Source: UBA12018 sp051656605 | Lineage (GTDB): Bacteria; Bacteroidota; Bacteroidia; Bacteroidales; CAMTPD01 | Direction of reading: 5' to 3' | Length of the DNA: 64,000 bases | NCBI GenBank assembly: GCA_051656605.1 | Contig: JBOGCF010000006.1 | Coordinates: forward strand, 1 to 64,000 | Part shown: positions 33,700 to 41,903 of the stretch, piece after piece | Layout: each line of letters begins with the position of its first letter | Position numbering within the stretch: the first letter of the stretch is position 1 | Position numbers and translations under genes: made by a program | The notes under the pieces: model-generated | Seen by the model: only the letters and a program-made list of their open reading frames with translations | Database searches by the model: none | What the model was told of the DNA's origin: nothing

Positions 33700-36309
33700 A
33701 TGAAATACATTTACCTCTTAACCTTTTCGTTGTTCTTTGTTCTTGTCCCGACAAATGCTTCGGCACAACAAACAAAAACCATCAAGGAGTGCCTCGACTT
33801 TTTACAAGGCAAAGAAGATATAAACTTTGTATACGACGCAGATATTAAACTAAACAAACCTTATAAAGGGGCACCAATTGAGCAGCTCGAACTGGGCAAT
33901 GCCTTAAACAAGTTATTGACGCCAAACGATCTTCGTTGGGAGGTACAAGGAAAACACATTTTGCTCTTTCCTGCCAAGCAAACTCAAAAAAAGTATTCGA
34001 TTAGCGGGTACATTACCGATCCCAACAAAGAATCCCTGATCAATGCAACCGTGTATGTGCTCGGCCAAAACAAAGGAACACAAACAAATGCTTATGGCTT
34101 TTTCAGTGTTACTTTGCCTCCGGGCAAGCAAAAACTCCGCTTTTCATATGTCGGATACAAAGAACAAATTCTTGATATTGATCTGCACTCAAATACATTG
34201 GTTCATATCACCCTCGAAGAAGGGACTCTGCTTGACGAAGTTGTGGTATTGGGTGATCTCAACTCTCCTATCCATACTACCCAAACAGGAAAGATTAGCC
34301 TTTCGCCACAACAACTAAATACGGAATATGCCTTGTTCAGCTCTCCCGATTTGATTAAGACACTGCAAAACATTCCGGGTGTCGCTCCGGGTACTGACCT
34401 AATCTCCGGTCTTTTTGTTCGGGGAGGAACCAACGACGGCAACTTGTTTCTGCTCGACGGTACCCCATTGTATCAGGTCAACCATGTAGGCGGACTGTTT
34501 TCTTCGTTCAATACGGACGTTATTAAGAATGTAGACTTTTACAAAAGCGGATTCCCGGCTCGCTATGGAGGACGTACTTCCTCTGTGGTTGATGTGCGCA
34601 CCCGCGATGGAAATGCTAAAGAGTTTCATGGCTTGTTTTCAATCGGATTGCTCGATGGTAGAGCTCTCATCGAAGGCCCTATCATTAAAGAGCGAACGTC
34701 TTTTATTGTAGGGATGCGTCGTAGTTGGGCCGATGCACTCATGGCATTGGCTTGTGGAATCACAAACCTCGCACAAGATGAAACCAAACTTCTTACTCGT
34801 TTTGCCTTTCACGATCTCAATGCTAAGATAACCCACAAATTCTCGGATCGCAGCAAGGCCTACCTGAGTTTCTACTCGGGCAATGATGCGTTAAAAACCA
34901 GAGCCGATCAGTTTTTTGAATACAGTATAGATAGCAGAGAGGAATATCAAACCCGATCAACATTTTCATGGGGCAACCATACGGTTTCGGCCAATTGGAA
35001 CTACCAGCTCTCCGCTAAGCTTTTTTCAAACTTCTCTGCCGTGTATTCACGTAACAACTCGCTGCTTCGTTATTCCGAAAAGTCGCACCATTTCAAAGAT
35101 GACAACGTAACAGAGTCAGTCTTCCAACTTTCAGATACATGGAAATCTACCATTGATGATATTGGGTATCGTGTAGAGTTTGACTATCGCCCCAACCAGG
35201 AACATTATATCCGCTTCGGTACAAACTATTTGCATCACATCTACAAGCCGCACGGCTCTTCCAGCTTTAGTTCATTTAATGACAGCATCGTTTCAGACAC
35301 ATTGCTCATGTCGAATGCTCACAAATACATAGGCAACGAACTCGCCATATATGCCGAAGATGATATTCAACTCACGGATCGATTCAAAGCAAATATCGGT
35401 GCTTACTTTGCATTGTATAATGTAAGTGGCAAAAACTACTACTCCTTAGAACCGCGTATCGCATTGAAATACCTTTGTACGCAACGTACCGCACTCAAGG
35501 TTTCGTATACCGAGATGAGCCAATTCGTACATCAATTGGCCAGTACATATCTAAACTTACCTTCTGATTTTTGGGTGCCTTCTACTCGCAAGGTTAAACC
35601 GTCGCGCTCCAGAATGATTTCGGCAGGTATCTATTCCGATCTCACGCCTCACTTGCACCTAGATATCGAGGGCTATTACAAAACACTTGATCATCTGCTC
35701 GAATACAACGGAGGGAACTCGCTTATCCCCGACGCGCAAAACTGGGAAAACTTAGTTACCGATGGAAAAGGACGCTCCTACGGCTTGGAGGTGGCATTGG
35801 CATATACAACTCAGAAATTCTCTGCAAACGCATCCTACACCTTGTCATGGAGCGAACGAAAGTTTGAGGAATTATACAAAGACTGGTATCCCGACAAGTA
35901 CGACAACCGACACCGTCTATCTCTTTCGGCACACTATCAATTCAGTAAAAAGATCGATGCTTATGCCGGATGGACTTATCGAACAGGAAACAAAGTGACA
36001 ATACCCACTCAAATGATCAATGGTCCTCAACTCCCGGGCATTCCTGGTACAACTCCGCCACAATGGGTCTATGAATCACCAAACAACGCAACGCTTCCCA
36101 ATTACCACCGTCTCGATGTAGGAATCAATTTCAGAGGTACAACAAAGCGCGGACGTGAACGAATCTGGAACCTAAGCATCTACAATGCCTACTGCCGCAT
36201 CAACCCCATCTTTGTGAACGTAGAACCGAATCCCGGTGGTGGCTTCAAGGGTAAAGCCGTGGGCATATTCCCGATCATACCATCTGCTAGTTATACACTA
36301 AAATTCTAG
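33700..36309 (+). CDS. TonB-dependent receptor with STN signalling domain
   Basis: An 869-residue outer-membrane receptor/transducer. After a signal peptide (to about residue 23, NASAQ) come an STN (secretin/TonB short N-terminal) domain (about 27-90), a CarboxypepD_reg-like beta-sandwich (about 97-175), a plug (FVRGGTNDGNLFLLDGTPLY) and a 22-strand-type barrel ending in SYTLKF. The STN domain would contact FecR when ligand binds and so release the ECF sigma factor. It is not paired with SusD; its partner is the DUF4249 lipoprotein seven bases downstream. The ligand is unknown. Confidence 0.92.
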   Translation: MKYIYLLTFSLFFVLVPTNASAQQTKTIKECLDFLQGKEDINFVYDADIKLNKPYKGAPIEQLELGNALNKLLTPNDLRWEVQGKHILLFPAKQTQKKYSISGYITDPNKESLINATVYVLGQNKGTQTNAYGFFSVTLPPGKQKLRFSYVGYKEQILDIDLHSNTLVHITLEEGTLLDEVVVLGDLNSPIHTTQTGKISLSPQQLNTEYALFSSPDLIKTLQNIPGVAPGTDLISGLFVRGGTNDGNLFLLDGTPLYQVNHVGGLFSSFNTDVIKNVDFYKSGFPARYGGRTSSVVDVRTRDGNAKEFHGLFSIGLLDGRALIEGPIIKERTSFIVGMRRSWADALMALACGITNLAQDETKLLTRFAFHDLNAKITHKFSDRSKAYLSFYSGNDALKTRADQFFEYSIDSREEYQTRSTFSWGNHTVSANWNYQLSAKLFSNFSAVYSRNNSLLRYSEKSHHFKDDNVTESVFQLSDTWKSTIDDIGYRVEFDYRPNQEHYIRFGTNYLHHIYKPHGSSSFSSFNDSIVSDTLLMSNAHKYIGNELAIYAEDDIQLTDRFKANIGAYFALYNVSGKNYYSLEPRIALKYLCTQRTALKVSYTEMSQFVHQLASTYLNLPSDFWVPSTRKVKPSRSRMISAGIYSDLTPHLHLDIEGYYKTLDHLLEYNGGNSLIPDAQNWENLVTDGKGRSYGLEVALAYTTQKFSANASYTLSWSERKFEELYKDWYPDKYDNRHRLSLSAHYQFSKKIDAYAGWTYRTGNKVTIPTQMINGPQLPGIPGTTPPQWVYESPNNATLPNYHRLDVGINFRGTTKRGRERIWNLSIYNAYCRINPIFVNVEPNPGGGFKGKAVGIFPIIPSASYTLKF

Positions 36310-36316
36310 ATTACAA

Positions 36317-37267
36317 ATGAAACTTACAAATATACTCATAGGTACAGCCCTGCTGTCTACTACATCTTGCTCATACAATTTCGATATCTCGTGCATCAAT
36401 GCTGAGAAGAAACTCGTGGCCTATTGTTTTCCGGGCAATGGAGATACAACCTTGATTCAACTCTCACCCAGTGTTCCTCTGCAAAGCGACGACTTTCTCA
36501 TTTCGGGAGTAAAGGAGGCCGATATCTCGTTCTCTGTAAATGGTGACAGCAAGCCCGTCGAGCGGCTCGACCCGACAGCAGGTCCTCACTTTTTCACCAC
36601 AGCTCCATGTAAACCCGGTGATCAAATCCAATTATCGGCACACGTTAAAAACCTGCCTCCTGTTGCATCATCTACCTCTATTCCTGAGTTGATTATATTG
36701 AATAATATAACTTTAAAACTAGGACATAGCAATACCACTAAGTGTGTCGAGTTTCAAATCAACTTTACCGATCATCCTGATCGCAAAGACTATTACGCCA
36801 TACGCATTGAAACAAAACAGGAAACATGGGAAAACGACTCCCTTGTCTCATCCTATATATATGCACAAAGCATAGACACCAACAGAGAACCGTTACTGAA
36901 AAATTCCACTCAGTTAGACGATCTTTTTATGCCTACCCCTGATCAACTTCATGATATTTATATCTGGGACGATACCAACATTCAAGGTAAAAACTACACA
37001 TTAAAGCCAGGCATCCACTATTGGCCAAATCAAGAAGATAATTGGAGTGAGCAGAAAAGACAGTATATCTATTCTTACAGAATCAGCCTTTACACATTCT
37101 CCGAAGCGTTTTATAAATATCTCAAAAACGTAAACGAGATCAACAACAACCAGCTCGGCGACTCAGACTTGGCCCCCAAACGTCCTACATACACCAACAT
37201 CGAGAATGGATTTGGCGTACTGGGAGGCTACAGCCTTGTCCAATCCGAATGGCTCGATAATATTTAA
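36317..37267 (+). CDS. DUF4249 outer-membrane lipoprotein
   Basis: A 316-residue lipoprotein with the lipobox LSTTSC (Cys19). The middle is beta-rich, with a DUF4249-like layout (VAYCFPGNGDTTLIQLSPSV near the N-terminus and FEFQINFTDHPDRKDYYAIR-type segments later). DUF4249 proteins typically follow STN-type TonB receptors in Bacteroidota and probably act as a surface partner. The function is unknown. Confidence 0.82.
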   Translation: MKLTNILIGTALLSTTSCSYNFDISCINAEKKLVAYCFPGNGDTTLIQLSPSVPLQSDDFLISGVKEADISFSVNGDSKPVERLDPTAGPHFFTTAPCKPGDQIQLSAHVKNLPPVASSTSIPELIILNNITLKLGHSNTTKCVEFQINFTDHPDRKDYYAIRIETKQETWENDSLVSSYIYAQSIDTNREPLLKNSTQLDDLFMPTPDQLHDIYIWDDTNIQGKNYTLKPGIHYWPNQEDNWSEQKRQYIYSYRISLYTFSEAFYKYLKNVNEINNNQLGDSDLAPKRPTYTNIENGFGVLGGYSLVQSEWLDNI

Positions 37268-37288
37268 TCAATTTAATAGACAATATTC

Positions 37289-37456
37289 ATGAAAAAGATT
37301 GTATTAACATTAGCTCTTGCAGCAACTACTCTATGCTCATATGCCCAGAAGTCGGGAATTATTGCCGGATTCTCATACGGAAAACTTGGTAAACATACAT
37401 CACTGTTCAAAAAACAGAGACTTTGTTATCACACTATATATTCCGATTATAAGTAA
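37289..37456 (+). pseudogene. Truncated outer-membrane beta-barrel protein remnant
   Basis: A 55-codon frame starts with a textbook signal peptide (MKKIVLTLALAATTLCSYAQ), followed by KSGIIAGFSYGKLGKHTS, which resembles the first strand of small outer-membrane porin-like (PorT/OMP_b-brl) proteins. It then loses this character (FKKQRLCYHTIYSDYK) and stops. It is 21 bases after the DUF4249 gene and followed by a terminator, so it is probably transcribed. The best reading is a gene cut down by deletion; a genuine secreted peptide is possible. Confidence 0.6.
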
Positions 37457-37469
37457 CAATTGATTCTTT

Positions 37470-37506
37470 AACCCAGCCTCATGTGCGAACATCAGGCTGG
37501 GTTTAT
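37470..37506 (+). terminator. Terminator of the ECF-receptor cluster
   Basis: AACCCAGCCT (37470-37479) pairs with AGGCTGGGTT (37493-37502), with CATG/CATC flanking pairs near the loop, then TTTATT. Confidence 0.82.
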
Positions 37507-37853
37507 TCCAACCGCAAAAAGGTTTTCACAGACTTTTTAGAATCATTCATTTGCATCTAAGGAATAAACATCAACCTGGATTCTTTACACGCATCATAGA
37601 TATCGAAATTTTACATCCAAAATAAACAAGCACATTTTATAATATCTACAAAGACCTAGCAAGGACTTCACAACCCCTGTTTATCAGCAATATAAATACC
37701 GCATTAGTTTTAACCTATCTCTATATTGATTTTTCCAATAGTCTATTTTGTAATCAAACCAAATTTATACCGCATCTTTGCAATGTGGAAAGGAAATAAA
37801 GCCTGACACACTAGAAACAATCAGTAAGTTAAACTTTTAAATATTATAAGTCT
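37507..37853. other. Intergenic region upstream of ahpC
   Basis: AT-rich, with no open frame of substance. The only signal is an imperfect promoter near 37747-37780. I see no operator that can be assigned to an OxyR-like regulator. Confidence 0.45.
37747..37780 (+). promoter_or_regulatory. Imperfect promoter candidate for ahpC
   Basis: TTTG at 37747-37750 and CATCTTTG at 37773-37780, spaced by 22 bases. The first base of the -7 box and the spacer length are off consensus. This would give a leader of about 70 bases. Confidence 0.4.
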
Positions 37854-38489
37854 ATGTCAGTATTAGTAGGAAAACCAGCACCAAGCTTCAACGCTTCAGC
37901 AGTTATCAATGGTGGAGAAATTGCAGAAAACTTTTCTCTAGAACAATATAAAGGCAGTAAATATGTAGTATTTTTCTTCTATCCTGCCGACTTTACTTTC
38001 GTTTGTCCTTCAGAATTGATCGCTTTCCAAGATCTAAAGGAAGAATTTGCTAAAAGAGACACTGTAGTAGTAGGTTGCTCTGTTGACTCACAATTCTCTC
38101 ACTGGAAGTGGTTACAAACAGAAAGAAACCATGGTGGTATCAAAGGTGTAGACTATCCATTGGTTGCAGACTTCTCTAAAACAATTGCTAAGAACTATGA
38201 TGTTTTGGCAGGTGAATATGTAGAAGCTGAAAACGGAGAAATCGCATTCAACGGCGCTCCATTGGCATACAGAGGTTTGTTCCTAATCGACAAAGCTGGT
38301 GTAGTACGCCACCAAGTTGTAAATGACCTTCCATTGGGCCGTAACGTAGAAGAGGCTTTGAGAATGGTAGACTCACTACAATTTGTTGAAGAATATGGTG
38401 AAGTATGTCCGGCAAACTGGAAGAAAGGTAAAAAAGGAATGAAACCTACACAAGAAGGTGTAGCTGAATATTTGTCTGAAAACAAGTAA
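37854..38489 (+). CDS. ahpC: Typical 2-Cys peroxiredoxin (alkyl hydroperoxide reductase C)
   Basis: A 211-residue Prx1/AhpC-family thiol peroxidase that reduces peroxides. The peroxidatic Cys51 is in DFTFVCPSE and the resolving Cys185 is in GEVCPANW. The YF-type C-terminal region is replaced by a Lys-rich tail, as is common in Bacteroidota. No ahpF follows, so the reductant is presumably another thiol system. Codon use is strongly biased, which suits a highly expressed gene. Confidence 0.93.
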   Translation: MSVLVGKPAPSFNASAVINGGEIAENFSLEQYKGSKYVVFFFYPADFTFVCPSELIAFQDLKEEFAKRDTVVVGCSVDSQFSHWKWLQTERNHGGIKGVDYPLVADFSKTIAKNYDVLAGEYVEAENGEIAFNGAPLAYRGLFLIDKAGVVRHQVVNDLPLGRNVEEALRMVDSLQFVEEYGEVCPANWKKGKKGMKPTQEGVAEYLSENK

Positions 38490-38599
38490 TCACAACACGG
38501 GAGTAACCACCCGTTCACATTCTTAATTCTCTAGTTATATTCTTAGAATAGCTTTAGCTCTAGTACATATTATAGTTGATGTACAGTATTATGAATTGG

Positions 38600-38638
38600 A
38601 TAAAAAAGAGGAGTTCGTGATTGAACTCCTCTTTTTGC
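38600..38638. terminator. Bidirectional terminator between ahpC and the acyltransferase
   Basis: AAAAGAGGAGTTC (38604-38616) pairs with GAACTCCTCTTTT (38623-38635) around GTGATT. The A run and T run on either side serve both convergent genes. Confidence 0.85.
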
Positions 38639-38664
38639 GTTTATAGGTTTATTCACCAAAAACG

Positions 38665-39804
38665 TTATCCCATGATGTATTTGGTCTTTGCTCCCAAAAG
38701 TTTGTAAACTCCGGCTACAATAGCCCACGAAACCGTAAAGGCGATCACTCCTGCCACCAATATTTGCAAGCTTACAGGAATTCCCATTGCACGTACCAAC
38801 AGTACGGCCGGCCCCGTAAAGAAGTAATGAATCATATATACTCCAAATCCACATTTTGTAAGATTGGCCAGTGATTGCTGTATAAAAGGAGATTGAACAC
38901 GCACCTTCATGATCCACATAAACAGCGGTAAGGTCATCATCACCACATTGAGCGAATTGTAGGTAAAGAACAACTCCAACATCTCATCACTATATTCGGG
39001 AAGCGCTGTAATGTGTCTAAATCCAATGAATGTAACAAGAAAGCCAACTACAAACATCGGTAATCCAACGATTGTAATCTTCGAAAGCGACCAGTCGTGA
39101 TTTCGCAGGTAATGCCCCAGCAATAAGTATCCGTTGAATCCGGCAAAGTAATACAACATTCCAAATTGATTCCACGAGCAAGTTCCCCACAAATAAGGAG
39201 AAACGAACTGATTATAATATGGCAGCAACGTGGTGATCCCCCAAAAGATCAGAAACAAAAGCTTTGCACGCTCCGAAGCCTTTTCGACCCAAGCCGAGAA
39301 TATAGGCAAATAAAGATAGATACCGATAAGCAGATAAATGTACCACATGTGCACGTCCATCAGAGAGAAGTTGAACGGAATCTGTTCGATATATCCTAAC
39401 GAAACTGCCAATGACTGGCGTGTAGCCTCAACTCCCGAGTAAGGGAAGAAATCGAGAATGATTTCCGGGTTCAAACCTAGTAAACCTGTGATCCAAGGAA
39501 ACAGATTGTAGATAACAGACCAAATTAGAAAAGGCCAAAAGACACGACTGATTCGTTTCTTATAGAAGATAGACTGTTCTTCCTTTACCGGTAAAAGTAA
39601 AGCCCCGGTTATCATCACAAAAAGAGGTACACACGGACGCAAGAAAGAACCGTAAAGGGCTCCGAAGAATTTGATCTCATCGATATTTGCCGGAGCTTCG
39701 CCCGGATAGAAGTTAAATGGGTCGGCACAGTGGCAGCATACCACCATAAACATGGCTACAAGACGCATCACGTCGAGCCAAACTACATGCTGATTGTTTT
39801 TCAT
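38665..39804 (-). CDS. Acyltransferase family 3 membrane protein (OafA/WecH-like)
   Basis: A 379-residue protein with about ten membrane helices. The N-terminal motif WLDVMRLVAMFMVVCCHC (Arg and the catalytic-region His) defines acyltransferase 3 proteins, which move acetyl or other acyl groups onto surface glycans or peptidoglycan. A second cytoplasmic element with RISRVFWPFLIWS is also typical. The upstream Crp-like gene has the same orientation but a gap of 144 bases, so co-regulation is possible but not shown. The acceptor is unknown. Confidence 0.85.
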   Translation of the reverse strand: MKNNQHVVWLDVMRLVAMFMVVCCHCADPFNFYPGEAPANIDEIKFFGALYGSFLRPCVPLFVMITGALLLPVKEEQSIFYKKRISRVFWPFLIWSVIYNLFPWITGLLGLNPEIILDFFPYSGVEATRQSLAVSLGYIEQIPFNFSLMDVHMWYIYLLIGIYLYLPIFSAWVEKASERAKLLFLIFWGITTLLPYYNQFVSPYLWGTCSWNQFGMLYYFAGFNGYLLLGHYLRNHDWSLSKITIVGLPMFVVGFLVTFIGFRHITALPEYSDEMLELFFTYNSLNVVMMTLPLFMWIMKVRVQSPFIQQSLANLTKCGFGVYMIHYFFTGPAVLLVRAMGIPVSLQILVAGVIAFTVSWAIVAGVYKLLGAKTKYIMG

Positions 39805-39922
39805 CGTTATTTGTTTTATGAATTGATTTGTTAGAAGTTACTACTGCTTGATGCAATGTATAAAGAGCAATCTCGCTTGACAAATTCATCAAAAAACAAA
39901 ATTATTGATTTAAGAACGGCTA

Positions 39923-39944
39923 TTTTTTGCTTTAAAGCAAAAAA
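39923..39944. other. Perfect 22-base palindrome after the Crp-like gene
   Basis: TTTTTTGCTTTAAAGCAAAAAA reads the same on both strands. It begins five bases past the Crp-like stop codon on the minus strand. It may act as a weak AT-rich terminator or as an operator between this gene and the acyltransferase gene. Confidence 0.5.
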
Positions 39945-39948
39945 CGAC

Positions 39949-40512
39949 CTATTTGCCGGCTCGTATACGGCTAAGTGTATAGATCGAAACTCCAAGAAAG
40001 GCAGCTACATACTTGAGCTTTACTCGATTTATAATTCCTGGAAATCGGTTGAGAAAATAATGATAACGCTCGGTAGGCGAAAGCTGTAAACGCTCTACGA
40101 ATATATGACTCAACTGATTGTATCCGTCTTGATGTACAATACGTCCCCAATTAGCGATATCTATATATTCTGAATAAAGCAAATTAAGCGCTGAAATCGG
40201 AATTACATACATCTTACAATCTTCTAGCGTTTCTACACTTTCTACCGAAGACTTATTATAATATAAAGATCCCATACCAAAAGTGATATCACCCTCTGAG
40301 CTAAACCAGGTAGTAGTATCTTCGCCATCGTGATGAAAAATGGAACGGGTTAACCCTTCTTCGATAAAATAGACATTATGATCTACGACTCCGGACTTGA
40401 CTAGAAGGGTATTTTTAGGAATCTCACGCAATTGCATATAGGAAGTAAGCGCGCTTAGGGCTTCTTCACTTATGGGATAAGTTGCTTTGATACGTGATAT
40501 AATATGATTCAT
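39949..40512 (-). CDS. Crp/Fnr-family transcription regulator
   Basis: A 187-residue protein with an N-terminal cyclic-nucleotide-binding-like domain (about 15-125; LREIPKNTLLVKSG, VYFIEEGLTRS) and a short C-terminal HTH (KLKYVAAFLGVSIYTLSRIR). The Arg and Glu residues that bind cAMP in Crp are not evident, and no Fe-S cysteines of Fnr type are seen, so the effector is unknown. It lies between the acyltransferase and the GH88 end of the PUL and is separated from the latter by a terminator. Confidence 0.88.
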   Translation of the reverse strand: MNHIISRIKATYPISEEALSALTSYMQLREIPKNTLLVKSGVVDHNVYFIEEGLTRSIFHHDGEDTTTWFSSEGDITFGMGSLYYNKSSVESVETLEDCKMYVIPISALNLLYSEYIDIANWGRIVHQDGYNQLSHIFVERLQLSPTERYHYFLNRFPGIINRVKLKYVAAFLGVSIYTLSRIRAGK

Positions 40513-40539
40513 AATTCAAAGGTGACTCTTTTATTGCTA

Positions 40540-40575
40540 AAAACAAAGGCATCTCCGTATTTGAAGATGCCTTTG
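40540..40575 (-). terminator. Terminator of the uronate PUL operon
   Basis: CAAAGGCATCT (40544-40554) pairs perfectly with AGATGCCTTTG (40565-40575). In minus-strand RNA a U-rich tract (UUUUUAGC) follows. Confidence 0.85.
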
Positions 40576-40613
40576 TTGCTTTATCGCCTCAACGATGTTC
40601 TTTTATTTTTTTC

Positions 40614-41843
40614 TTACAAAGCTTTGTAACGGTTCAATGCCTCCATAAAGTAATAGTCGGCATAGGTAAGCGGAACGTCTATTTCTTGTTTGTGCGGAAT
40701 ACTACCTACACTGTGCATGAGGATAAAGTTATTGTTGGTTCCAAGTTCTGCACGATAAGCAGGCGAAGCCAGATTGTAAAGAATTTCTTCAGCGCTTTGA
40801 CGGTATTTCTTTCCTGCATCGCCAAGATATCCACTTAGCTCAAACAAAGCCGAACAAGTGATTGCAGCAGCGGAAGCATCGCGCGGTACGGTTGTAAAAC
40901 GTGACGCATCGTATTCCCACTCAGGATTATATCCTTCTACGCCGGCATGGAAATCCCAATACGGAACTTTATCTTCCGGTAGATTAGCATGATCTAAATA
41001 ATAGTCGGCCATCTTTTGTGCAGTATCCAAGAACTTCTTGTCTTGTGTTTCGCGATATACCATGGTGTAACCATAAATACCCCAAGCTTGTCCGCGTGCC
41101 CAAGCCGAGTTGTCGGTAAACCCTTGACAAGTTGCCTGATCTTTAACGGCTCCGGTCAATGTATCATAGTCTACTACGTGGTAGCACGAGTAATCGGGAC
41201 GAAGCTGATGCTTGGCCGTTGTTTCGGCATGCTTGGTTGCAATATCACTAAAACGTTTATCACCGGTTTTCTTTGCCGCAAAGTAAAGCAACTCCAGGTT
41301 CATCATATTATCAATGATCACAGGATAAAACCATTCGGTTTGCCCATCCCATGCTTTGCGGTAATTCCAAGACTTGATTGCTCCTACTCTGTCGTCGAAA
41401 CGTGTACAAAGCGACTTTGCCGACTCAACCAATACGTCTACATACGATTCATCACCTGTGAGACGGTAGGCATTTCCATAACTGCAATACATAAGGAAGC
41501 CGATATCATGGTGAGATGTCAATGTTTTCAAAGGCTCGAGTGCATGTGTCCAACGAAGCGCATTCTTTTTCATTTCTTCCGATTGGTTGAGCTCGTAGAT
41601 GTACCAAAGTGTACCCGGGAAGAAACCTTCTGTCCAGTCGTTACGCTTGGTACAACGAAGCGATCCATCTGCCTTCGAGGTACGCGGAAAAACAGTAGAG
41701 TCTTGTACGATATTGATTAAGTTGTTTGTTTGTGCATCCGCAAACGTTACGTTCTCTTGGATAAACTGCTCTTTCTTAGTGTCAGTTTGCGAGCAGGCAA
41801 TCATCAGCGACGCCATAAGCGTCAGTCCAATTGTCTTTTTCAT
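40614..41843 (-). CDS. GH88 unsaturated glucuronyl hydrolase, lipoprotein
   Basis: A 409-residue lipoprotein (lipobox MIAC, Cys17). GH88 enzymes remove the 4,5-unsaturated uronic acid left at the non-reducing end by polysaccharide lyases, through hydration of the double bond. The (alpha/alpha)6 fold motifs are present: LTSHHDIGFLMYCSYGNAY, the catalytic-region IIDNMMNLELL Asp, the second Asp in GFTDNSAWARGQAWGIYGY and the C-terminal PLTYADYYFMEALNR. It is the last gene of the PUL operon, 60 bases after the lyase. Confidence 0.93.
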   Translation of the reverse strand: MKKTIGLTLMASLMIACSQTDTKKEQFIQENVTFADAQTNNLINIVQDSTVFPRTSKADGSLRCTKRNDWTEGFFPGTLWYIYELNQSEEMKKNALRWTHALEPLKTLTSHHDIGFLMYCSYGNAYRLTGDESYVDVLVESAKSLCTRFDDRVGAIKSWNYRKAWDGQTEWFYPVIIDNMMNLELLYFAAKKTGDKRFSDIATKHAETTAKHQLRPDYSCYHVVDYDTLTGAVKDQATCQGFTDNSAWARGQAWGIYGYTMVYRETQDKKFLDTAQKMADYYLDHANLPEDKVPYWDFHAGVEGYNPEWEYDASRFTTVPRDASAAAITCSALFELSGYLGDAGKKYRQSAEEILYNLASPAYRAELGTNNNFILMHSVGSIPHKQEIDVPLTYADYYFMEALNRYKAL

Positions 41844-41903
41844 GATTATTCTTTATTTATTCGAGTTGTAAGCTTTGCTAAATTATACAATTTTATCAAC
41901 TTT

